The position numbers were made by a program, and so were the translations under genes. This document shows, in pieces, positions 1 through 4,702 of a stretch of DNA of 7,423 bases. The first letter of the stretch is position 1, and every line of letters begins with the position of its first letter. A model generated the notes under the pieces. That model had not been told where the DNA came from. It did not search any database and worked only from the letters and a program-made list of their open reading frames with translations. Source of the stretch: Dehalococcoidia bacterium (GTDB lineage: Bacteria > Chloroflexota > Dehalococcoidia > JAENJB01); the NCBI GenBank assembly GCA_016844565.1, contig JAENJB010000054.1, positions 1 through 7,423 on the forward strand, read 5' to 3'.

Positions 1-357
1 TATGCCGAACTGGCCCGCGGCGCCGAAGATAAGCACCCTGGGGTTGGCTAGCATCGGTCCGAAGTCTATCATGGCACCGAGACCTACGAAGAGAAGGGCC
101 GGAAATATCTCGGTCAGGATACCTGACCTGTAGAGAATGTTTATGATGCCGCCTTCGTCGTAGGCCGATAGGCCGGCCAGGGGAAGGTTGCCCAGGAGAA
201 TGCCGAAGCCAATGGGTATGAGCAGGAGAGGCTCTATTCCTCTGCCGGCAGCCAGGTAGAGGAGCGTGAAGGCCGCCAGCATCATGATCCCGGCCTGCCA
301 GGTCAGGCCGGCGAATCCCTGTCCCAGACTCGAAAGCGCCGAAAGAAAGACTTCCAC
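1..357 (-). CDS. Sodium ion-translocating decarboxylase, beta subunit (OadB/MmdB/GcdB family), N-terminal part
   Basis: This is the integral membrane subunit of a biotin-dependent decarboxylase. In this family it decarboxylates carboxybiotin and pumps Na+ outward. The first 119 residues are present and the gene runs off the left edge. A GTG start at 357-355 is chosen because a perfect AGGAGG (363-368) lies 5 nt upstream. A short amphipathic N-terminus (MEVFLSALSSLGQGF) is followed by a membrane segment at about residues 21-38 and the family signature EPLLLIPIGFGILLGN (42-57). Next come a loop with YDEGGIINILY and LTEIFPALLFVGLGAMIDFGP (81-101), then ANPRVLIFGAAGQFGI at the edge. The substrate (oxaloacetate, methylmalonyl-CoA, glutaconyl-CoA or malonyl) cannot be read from the beta subunit. 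The gamma gene lies 26 bp upstream on the same strand, so the two are probably co-transcribed. The catalytic aspartates deeper in the protein are outside the window. Confidence 0.93.
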   Translation of the reverse strand, partial: MEVFLSALSSLGQGFAGLTWQAGIMMLAAFTLLYLAAGRGIEPLLLIPIGFGILLGNLPLAGLSAYDEGGIINILYRSGILTEIFPALLFVGLGAMIDFGPMLANPRVLIFGAAGQFGI

Positions 358-362
358 GGGAA

Positions 363-368
363 CCTCCT
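363..368 (-). promoter_or_regulatory. Ribosome binding site of the beta subunit gene
   Basis: Perfect AGGAGG on the minus strand, 5 nt before GTG at 357-355. It fixes the GTG as the start; there is no ATG at an equivalent place. Confidence 0.85.
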
Positions 369-383
369 GTACAAGCTTCTAGG

Positions 384-530
384 TCAGGACTGCGGCGAGG
401 TTTCCTCCCCCTCCTTGAAGGGGAACAACTTGTTCATTATTCTGATGACCAGCGTCAGCAGGTACAGGGTGATGAGGGTAACCCCCATCCCCATGATCAT
501 CATGGTCAAACCGAACGCGGCATCCTTCAT
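384..530 (-). CDS. Small gamma subunit of a sodium-pump decarboxylase (OadG family), 48 aa
   Basis: This is a 48-residue single-span membrane protein. Gamma subunits of this family are short, with one N-terminal transmembrane helix and a soluble polar tail, and help assemble the decarboxylase. Here residues 5-30 form one hydrophobic helix (AFGLTMMIMGMGVTLITLYL...), followed by a positive RIMNKLF edge and a short acidic tail (EGEE) that ends in TSPQS. The pattern GMGVTLITLYLL followed by a basic 'IMNKLF' is typical of OAD_gamma proteins. The tail is shorter than in proteins such as Klebsiella OadG and lacks the Pro/Ala/His-rich extension. The ATG start is supported by GGGAGGT 6 nt upstream. 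The gene sits 26 bp before the beta subunit and 56 bp after the terC-like gene, in an operon-like arrangement. The family call rests on hydropathy, motif and position beside oadB, because the protein is too short for a stronger claim. Confidence 0.82.
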   Translation of the reverse strand: MKDAAFGLTMMIMGMGVTLITLYLLTLVIRIMNKLFPFKEGEETSPQS

Positions 531-536
531 CGAATT

Positions 537-543
537 ACCTCCC
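537..543 (-). promoter_or_regulatory. Ribosome binding site of the gamma subunit gene
   Basis: GGGAGGT on the minus strand, 6 nt before the ATG at 530-528. It supports the 48-residue frame as a translated gene despite its small size. Confidence 0.8.
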
Positions 544-586
544 GGGCGGACTCTTCATGGGCCTGTCGTCCCGGCCGCCCCTGGTT

Positions 587-1297
587 TCAGACCTGCTTGA
601 CATCCTTGACAGTGGCCAGTTTCGGGGCCCTTCGCTTGTTGAGCCAAACAAAAAACGAAGGGACCATGATACCCACCAGCGCCGCCGCCGGCAGGACTAT
701 GAATTCGGGCGATTGAAGCCTGGCCTCGATGAACCTGTCCTCAAAGACCATTCGCGTGGCGGTGAAGACGATGGCGAAGGCGCCCACATAGACCAGCCAC
801 TTGAACTTGTCGATGAGCACCGATATGAAGCCGCCGGTGGTCATGAGGAGCGGCATGCTGATGAGCAACCCGGCGATGAGGAGGAAGACGCTGCCATGGG
901 CGGCCCCGGCGACGGCGATGACGTTGTCCACACTCATCATGAAATCGGCCGTCAGGATGAGTACGAGAGCCTGTCTCAGGTTGGAGGCTGTCTTGCACTC
1001 CTTATCGTCCTCGCAGACATCCAATCGGAGGAGCTTGTAAGCCACCCAGACAAGCACCAGACCGCCGAACGCCGACAGAAGCGGAATCCTCATGAGAAGA
1101 GTGGCGATGGAGGTCAGGGCAATGCGCAGCCCGATGGCTCCAGCGCCTCCGAGGATGATGGCGAATCTCCTCTTACTGCTGGGAAGTGAGGCGGCGGCCA
1201 TACCGATGACTATCGCGTTGTCCCCGCTGAGCGCCAGGTCAATGAGGGTAATGTTGAGGAAGCGAACGATGAAGTCCCAATCTATAGAGGTAGGCAT
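587..1297 (-). CDS. TerC/YjbE-family integral membrane protein, probable Mn2+ (divalent metal) exporter
   Basis: Polytopic membrane protein of 236 residues in the TerC family, closest in layout to the YjbE subgroup. Two inverted halves each carry the family's acidic membrane motif: LIDLALSGDNAIVIGMA (about 18-34) and ADFMMSVDNVIAVAGAA (about 117-133). The paired Asp-Asn sites are thought to bind the metal. About seven membrane spans are visible. The loop between the halves (about 91-108, DVCEDDKECKTASN) is hydrophilic, with two cysteines, and the C-terminal tail is basic. TerC relatives in Bacillus (YceF, YkoY) export Mn2+ and support metalation of secreted enzymes; older annotations tie them to tellurite resistance. 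The ATG at 1297 is chosen because the family motif starts about 15-20 residues later. No SD lies at normal distance, but AGGAGA (1321-1326) is 23 nt upstream. A strong promoter lies just upstream, and oadG-oadB genes follow 56 bp downstream. A Mn2+ substrate is inferred from the family. Confidence 0.88.
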   Translation of the reverse strand: MPTSIDWDFIVRFLNITLIDLALSGDNAIVIGMAAASLPSSKRRFAIILGGAGAIGLRIALTSIATLLMRIPLLSAFGGLVLVWVAYKLLRLDVCEDDKECKTASNLRQALVLILTADFMMSVDNVIAVAGAAHGSVFLLIAGLLISMPLLMTTGGFISVLIDKFKWLVYVGAFAIVFTATRMVFEDRFIEARLQSPEFIVLPAAALVGIMVPSFFVWLNKRRAPKLATVKDVKQV

Positions 1298-1341
1298 CTC
1301 TGGCCGTGAAGTGGCTTCTGTCTCCTATTGCGAAGTCTGCC

Positions 1342-1371
1342 ATTATACTATGGGAGTCCGGCGATTTCCAA
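1342..1371 (-). promoter_or_regulatory. Sigma-70-type promoter for the terC-oadG-oadB unit
   Basis: On the minus strand, TTGGAA (1371-1366) and a perfect TATAAT (1347-1342) are separated by 18 bp. Transcription would start near 1335, giving a leader of about 38 nt before the terC ATG. That is too short for a yybP-ykoY manganese riboswitch after the start site. The -35 box lies at the centre of an inverted repeat (1358-1379) that could be an operator. Confidence 0.65.
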
Positions 1372-1379
1372 TCCGCCGG
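1358..1379. promoter_or_regulatory. Inverted repeat over the -35 box, possible operator
   Basis: The arms CCGGCG (1358-1363) and CGCCGG (1374-1379) are perfect reverse complements around a 10-bp centre, itself partly symmetric (TT..AA). Sixteen of 22 positions obey the dyad, and the -35 hexamer sits in the middle. A dimeric repressor bound here would block RNA polymerase. No regulator gene is in the window, so its identity is unknown. Confidence 0.4.
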
Positions 1380-1407
1380 GTGCGGAGCGAAGGCTCCCGC
1401 CAACCGG
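1376..1407 (-). repeat. Hairpin between the beta-subunit relic and the terC promoter
   Basis: The arms 1382-1388 (GCGGAGC on plus) and 1393-1400 (GCTCCCGC, one bulged C) pair around a GAAG loop. The stem can be extended by CCGG at 1376-1379 and 1404-1407. It is GC-rich but no T-run follows on either strand, so it is not a typical intrinsic terminator. It could still slow or end transcription from the MFS-DUF1646 unit. Confidence 0.4.
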
Positions 1408-1412
1408 GGAGG

Positions 1413-1425
1413 CGACTGGCAGTCG
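1413..1425. repeat. Short perfect palindrome CGACTG-G-CAGTCG
   Basis: Two 6-bp arms are exactly complementary around a single base, about 45 bp upstream of the terC -35 box. This could be a protein-binding site; a chance 6-bp match is also possible. Confidence 0.3.
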
Positions 1426-1457
1426 AGATGGTGGTCTTAGCAAATGGGCAGCCAACC

Positions 1458-1550
1458 TCACGGTTTTATCATGCCCAGGAACGCCCCGGCGGCGACCGCC
1501 GTGCCGATGACCCCGGCCACGTTCGGCCCCATGGCATGCATCATACTCAT
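1458..1550 (-). pseudogene. Relic of the C-terminal end of a sodium-pump decarboxylase beta subunit
   Basis: The 30-codon frame from ATG at 1550 to TGA at 1458 encodes MSMMHAMGPNVAGVIG and then TAVAAGAFLGMIKP. The stretch MHAMGPNVAGVIGTAVAAG is the highly conserved last helix of OadB/MmdB/GcdB proteins, where it normally closes a protein of about 370-430 residues. Here everything before it is missing. The ATG directly follows the TAA of the DUF1646 gene (TAAATG) and stays in the same frame, so the two appear joined end to end. There is no SD; the only conceivable translation is re-initiation after the upstream stop or readthrough. The best reading is the remnant of a deleted or recombined oadB-type gene, distinct from the intact copy starting at 357. 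That the sequence still encodes a good match implies recent loss or retained use. The family match is made from memory, not by alignment. Confidence 0.75.
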
Positions 1551-2597
1551 TTAAAGCAACAGGACGAAGGGGAAGTACACCGCCATCATCACGGCAGCCA
1601 CCGGCACGCCTATCGCGGCCCACTCCTTGCTGCCTATCTTCAACTTGCCCGCCGATATAATGTTCGGGATGTTCCCCGGTATGAGCGCGCCACCTGATAT
1701 CAGGAGTCCCATAAGCGCGCTCTTTATCTGGAGCGTGCTCAGACCCGACCCCATCTCGGCTGCGGTCAGCGTCGCGTTGTCTAGAATAGCGGATACCGAG
1801 TTGGCCCAGTAAAGCGCGGCTGCCGGGATTTGGGTGAAGTAAAGGTCAATCAACGGTTTGAAGCCGGTGCCGAGCAGCATGAGCGCCATCACGAACAGGT
1901 AGACTTTGCCACCGCGCACGGCGACATGGGATAGCTTTTCAGGTTTCTCAGCCGCTACAAGCTCTCCCTTGGCGTGCTCGTGGGGACCGACCAGGCCGAC
2001 GGCGACGAAGCCCAGGGCCAAGATGCCCGGTACCACCAGTCTCCACAGCAATTCAGCCAGATAGAAAAAGCCCGCGTTGTGAGGTTCTCCCTTAAGTTTG
2101 GCAATGGCTATCGTTGACAGGGGCTCTCCCAGCGGAGTGAGGGCAGCGCCGAAGCCGATGGCGAAACACCCGACTACCACCAGCCTGACCAGCGGACGGC
2201 GGTGCATGTCTATGGCGCTCACTACCTCTACCAGTATCAGCGCCGCGATGATGGCTGTGATGATGCTCGACAGCAAGCCGAGGATGACCACCACCAGCAG
2301 CACGAAGACCCTCCAGGAAACCCTGTGGATGAGGGACGCCATTCCCACGCGTATCCGGTGCCGCAGGTAGTGGAAGATAAGGCCGGCGATGAGCACCGCG
2401 ACCGTTATCTTAATAGGTTCGACCAGCGCCTCTCTGACGAGGTGCCAACTCCACACGGCCGAGATGGTGACGGCGATGGCCCCCATTATGAAGAGGAAGG
2501 CTTCGAGGTTCGCCTCCACCCGCTTTATAAGGAATGGGGACACCATGACAGTGACGAAGACTAGCCCAAGCCCGATGGTCAGCCAGACGCTATCCAT
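1551..2597 (-). CDS. DUF1646 family membrane protein (ion transporter superfamily), putative cation/anion transporter
   Basis: Protein of 348 residues with about ten membrane helices, the usual length for DUF1646. Conserved-looking elements are GFGAALTPLGEPLSTIA (148-164), SAILDNATLTAAEM (269-282) and IPGNIPNIISAGKLK (306-320). The two half-repeats, each with a helix break (TPLGEP and PGNIPN), resemble the hairpin/unwound-helix sites of ArsB/NhaD/CitM-type carriers, and SAILDN is like the DN motif of NhaD. The function of DUF1646 is not established; export or exchange of a small ion is an inference. The ATG at 2597 has AGGAGG (2609-2614) 11 nt upstream, a longish spacing, and no nearer in-frame start. 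It lies 32 bp after the MFS gene and probably shares its transcript. Its TAA stop is followed at once by an in-frame oadB-type relic. Confidence 0.75.
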   Translation of the reverse strand: MDSVWLTIGLGLVFVTVMVSPFLIKRVEANLEAFLFIMGAIAVTISAVWSWHLVREALVEPIKITVAVLIAGLIFHYLRHRIRVGMASLIHRVSWRVFVLLVVVILGLLSSIITAIIAALILVEVVSAIDMHRRPLVRLVVVGCFAIGFGAALTPLGEPLSTIAIAKLKGEPHNAGFFYLAELLWRLVVPGILALGFVAVGLVGPHEHAKGELVAAEKPEKLSHVAVRGGKVYLFVMALMLLGTGFKPLIDLYFTQIPAAALYWANSVSAILDNATLTAAEMGSGLSTLQIKSALMGLLISGGALIPGNIPNIISAGKLKIGSKEWAAIGVPVAAVMMAVYFPFVLLL

Positions 2598-2608
2598 GTA
2601 TCGAGATG

Positions 2609-2614
2609 CCTCCT
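2609..2614 (-). promoter_or_regulatory. Ribosome binding site of the DUF1646 gene
   Basis: AGGAGG on the minus strand, 11 nt before ATG at 2597 and inside the 32-bp gap after the MFS stop codon. The spacing is longer than optimal. Confidence 0.6.
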
Positions 2615-2629
2615 ATAAAGCTCGCGCCG

Positions 2630-4018
2630 CTAGTGGCCTCGCTGGCGTTTTCCCTCCATCAGAAGTGAAGCCGCCAGGCCGGCCAGTGCGATGACCGTCG
2701 CCACCAGGAAGCCGTCCACTATGCCCCGGTGATAGGCCTGGCCCGCCGCCAGTTGTGGGTCCACGCTCTGGCCGGCGAAGACCGCGGTATAGTACGCCTG
2801 CCGGCTGACAAAGACGATGCCCGCTATCGCCAGCCCTATGGACTGTCCCATGGACCTGAAGGTGGCTATCGTGGCCGAGGCTGTCCCCAGGTAGCTTCTG
2901 GGCACAGCCCCCATGACGGCATTATGATTTGGCGACTCGAAGAGTCCGGAGCCCAGGCCCATCAGGGCGAGGATGGGAAGGATGTGAGGGACGGTGGAGT
3001 CCGGTTGCAAGCGGCTGAGGAGGAAGAGCCCCACCGATATGCAGACCATGCCTCCAGTGCAGAGAGGCCGCGAGCCTATCCTGTCGGACAGCCACCCCGC
3101 CACCGGCGAGGTGAGCAGTATCATCACCGGTACGATGGCAAATATCATGCCGGCCCTGGTCGGCGTGAAGCCCAGCACGCCCAGGAGGTAGAAGGGGGTA
3201 AGGAAATTGTTCGCGAAAACCGCCATGAACCGCAGCATGTTCCCCACGTTGGCGGCGCTGAAGTGCCGGCTGCGGAAGAGAGCGAGGTTTACCACAGGGT
3301 TCGCAGTCCTCCTTTCTACCAGCACAAATATGGCGAGCACAGCCGCGGCGGTGAAGAAGAGACCGATCACGGTGACGGATGACCAGCCGAGTATTCCACC
3401 ACGGTTGATGGCCAGCAGCAAGCTGCTCAGGACGATGAACTGTAGCGCTGCGCCCGGGAAGTCGAAGCGCTTCCCGGTACGCGGCATCTTCTGGCTCTTC
3501 AGGACGAGCAGGGACATGACAATGCCGGCGATGCCCACTGGAATGCGGAGATAGAAGATGGACTGCCAGCCAAGGGCATCGAGCATGATGCCGCCCAGGG
3601 CTGGCCCGAAGAAGAGACCGGCGCCCACCACGCCGCTGGCAATGCCCATGGCCTTGCCTCGCTCCTCGTCGGGAAAGGCATAGGTCAGGATGGCGTTGCC
3701 CACGGCAAAAATCATGGCGATGCCCACGCCCTGCACCACACGGAAGAGGATGAAGCCCCAGATGTACACCTTCTTCGAGTCGAAGGTGTCGGCCAGCTTA
3801 CCGAAGACCTGCATCAGGCCGGAGACGGTGAGGAAATAGGCTACCGAGACCCAGAGGACGGTGTTGGGGTCGGTGTTGAATACCTCGGTCAGTACCGGGA
3901 AAGACAGGTTGATGATGCCGGTGTCCAGGGTGGCCACGAAGTTGCCCAGGCAGACCAGGATGAGCACCAGCCATTTCTGCGTGGGGACTTGCTGCGTGGT
4001 GCGGACCGAGCTTTCCAT
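2630..4018 (-). CDS. MFS transporter, DHA2 (EmrB/QacA) drug:H+ antiporter type, lacking TM3
   Basis: Proton-driven multidrug exporter family normally with 14 membrane helices. The start at ATG 4018 gives 462 residues; an earlier in-frame ATG at 4060 would add 14 atypical residues. Seen in order: TM1 with NFVATLDTGIINLSFPVL (26-43), WVSVAYFLTVSGL (56-68), the loop motif GKLADTFDSKK (73-83), FRVVQGVG (92-99), and motif C GAGLFFGPALGGIML (132-146) followed by the WQSIFYLRIPVG signature (151-162). The second half is regular up to about residue 460. Between VYIWGF (84-89) and FRVVQG only two residues (IL) remain. Relatives such as E. coli EmrB have about 21, essentially all of TM3. The reading frame is intact, so this is an in-frame deletion, and the protein may be inactive or have altered topology. 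It is probably co-transcribed with the DUF1646 gene and divergent from mntP. The substrate is unknown. Confidence 0.85.
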   Translation of the reverse strand: MESSVRTTQQVPTQKWLVLILVCLGNFVATLDTGIINLSFPVLTEVFNTDPNTVLWVSVAYFLTVSGLMQVFGKLADTFDSKKVYIWGFILFRVVQGVGIAMIFAVGNAILTYAFPDEERGKAMGIASGVVGAGLFFGPALGGIMLDALGWQSIFYLRIPVGIAGIVMSLLVLKSQKMPRTGKRFDFPGAALQFIVLSSLLLAINRGGILGWSSVTVIGLFFTAAAVLAIFVLVERRTANPVVNLALFRSRHFSAANVGNMLRFMAVFANNFLTPFYLLGVLGFTPTRAGMIFAIVPVMILLTSPVAGWLSDRIGSRPLCTGGMVCISVGLFLLSRLQPDSTVPHILPILALMGLGSGLFESPNHNAVMGAVPRSYLGTASATIATFRSMGQSIGLAIAGIVFVSRQAYYTAVFAGQSVDPQLAAGQAYHRGIVDGFLVATVIALAGLAASLLMEGKRQRGH

Positions 4019-4028
4019 ATGAAGGGCA

Positions 4029-4039
4029 ATTCTAGCACA
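4029..4039 (-). promoter_or_regulatory. Extended -10 promoter of the MFS gene, probably giving a leaderless mRNA
   Basis: Minus-strand TGC-TAGAAT (hexamer 4034-4029, one mismatch to TATAAT, with the TGn extension). Transcription would begin near 4022, only about 4 nt before the ATG at 4018. No SD-like sequence precedes that ATG and no good -35 box is seen. Confidence 0.4.
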
Positions 4040-4065
4040 ACCGGCGCTTGAGCCGCCCATGTCAT

Positions 4066-4100
4066 TATGACAGAGGTAAGGGTGCAGCGACTCTGATATA
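4066..4100. promoter_or_regulatory. Inverted repeat overlapping the mntP -10 box, possible operator
   Basis: The arm TATGACAGAG (4066-4075) and the reverse complement of CTCTGATATA (4091-4100) match at 8 of 10 positions, with a 15-bp centre. The right arm runs into the mntP -10 hexamer. A second, interleaved pair is GGTAAG (4075-4080) and CTTACC (4101-4106). The position suits a metal-responsive repressor site, but no known MntR consensus is recognised. Confidence 0.35.
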
Positions 4101-4102
4101 CT
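4094..4102 (+). promoter_or_regulatory. Extended -10 promoter of mntP, probably giving a leaderless mRNA
   Basis: TGA-TATACT (hexamer 4097-4102, one mismatch to TATAAT, with the TGn extension). Transcription would start near 4109, about 5 nt before the ATG at 4114, in agreement with the lack of any SD there. ATGACA (4067-4072) resembles a -35 box but is 24 bp away, too far for a normal spacer. Confidence 0.45.
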
Positions 4103-4113
4103 TACCCGTTGCC

Positions 4114-4674
4114 ATGGAATTCTTGTCCCTGTTCTTCGTGGCTCTCAGTCTGTCGGCGGACTGCTTCGCCGTGGCCCTCAGCGGCAGTATCTCCATGCGC
4201 ACGGTCTCCCGCCTTCGGGCCCTCCGCACCTCTCTTGCCTTCGGGTTCTTCCAGTTCCTGATGCCCGTACTGGGGTGGCTCGCAGGGCGGACCATAGTGG
4301 AAGTGATTTCAGCCTATGACCACTGGGTGGCTTTTGCTCTGCTGGCGTTTGTAGGCGGCAGAATGGTCTGGCAATCGCTGCGCGAGAGGGACCAGGAGAC
4401 CCTGGGGGCGGACATCACGAGAGGTTTTCTCCTCTTGACCCTATCGGTGGCAACCAGCCTCGATGCGCTGGCCGTTGGATTGAGTTTTGCCTTCCTCCAG
4501 GTGGACATAGTGAGGGCGAGCTTGACCATAGGCATCGTGGCCTTCCTGGCCACCGCCATCGGCTTCCTGCTGGGCAGGAAGGTGGGTAAGATGCTGGGGA
4601 GGGGCGCCAAACTGGTTGGAGGGCTGGTACTGCTCGGGATCGGGGTCAGTATCCTCCTGACGCACATCCTGTGA
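4114..4674 (+). CDS. mntP: Manganese efflux pump MntP
   Basis: This 186-residue inner-membrane protein exports Mn2+ and protects against manganese excess. Its length is close to E. coli MntP (188). Six membrane helices form two homologous halves, each with the family's acidic motif: ALSLSADCFAVALS (10-23, with Asp16) and SVATSLDALAVGLS (111-124, with Asp117). These Asp residues correspond to positions known to be needed for Mn2+ export in E. coli (D16 and D118). A glycine-rich last helix (KLVGGLVLLGIGVSILL) closes the protein. ATG 4114 is chosen because the family starts just before the first motif. An in-frame TTG at 4048 would add 22 hydrophilic residues overlapping the divergent promoter. 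No SD is present and the transcript may be leaderless. The E. coli manganese riboswitch has no room here. The next gene starts 28 bp downstream on the same strand, although a functional link is not obvious. Confidence 0.93.
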   Translation: MEFLSLFFVALSLSADCFAVALSGSISMRTVSRLRALRTSLAFGFFQFLMPVLGWLAGRTIVEVISAYDHWVAFALLAFVGGRMVWQSLRERDQETLGADITRGFLLLTLSVATSLDALAVGLSFAFLQVDIVRASLTIGIVAFLATAIGFLLGRKVGKMLGRGAKLVGGLVLLGIGVSILLTHIL

Positions 4675-4693
4675 GTGGGGTACGAACGCATTG

Positions 4694-4701
4694 GGTGGTG
4701 A
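4694..4701 (+). promoter_or_regulatory. Ribosome binding site of the molybdopterin-binding subunit gene
   Basis: GGTGGTGA differs in one base from the ideal GGAGGTGA and sits directly before ATG 4703. It favours that ATG over the in-frame TTG at 4691. Confidence 0.55.
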
Positions 4702-4702
4702 A

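Noticed and set aside
557..1189. Long plus-strand open frame rich in Asp, His, Arg and Glu
   Set aside because: It is antisense to the well-supported TerC-family gene, and its polar composition is what the complement of hydrophobic codons gives.
1376..1407. Rho-independent terminator after DUF1646 and the relic
   Set aside because: The stem is good but no T-run follows on either strand, so it is listed only as a hairpin.
1298..1457. Possible yybP-ykoY manganese riboswitch upstream of terC
   Set aside because: The consensus promoter at 1342-1371 leaves only about 38 nt of leader, and the sequence upstream of it shows no recognisable riboswitch core.
1092..1697. Plus-strand open frame spanning the terC upstream region
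   Set aside because: It is antisense to the 5' part of terC, the beta-subunit relic and the DUF1646 3' end; its product has no family features.
2729..3382. Plus-strand open frame of 217 codons
   Set aside because: It is antisense to the MFS gene, with low-complexity His/Glu/Arg-rich content and no recognisable domain or SD.
4048..4113. N-terminal extension of MntP from TTG 4048
   Set aside because: The 22 extra residues are hydrophilic and unlike the family, they overlap the promoter elements, and the family start matches ATG 4114.
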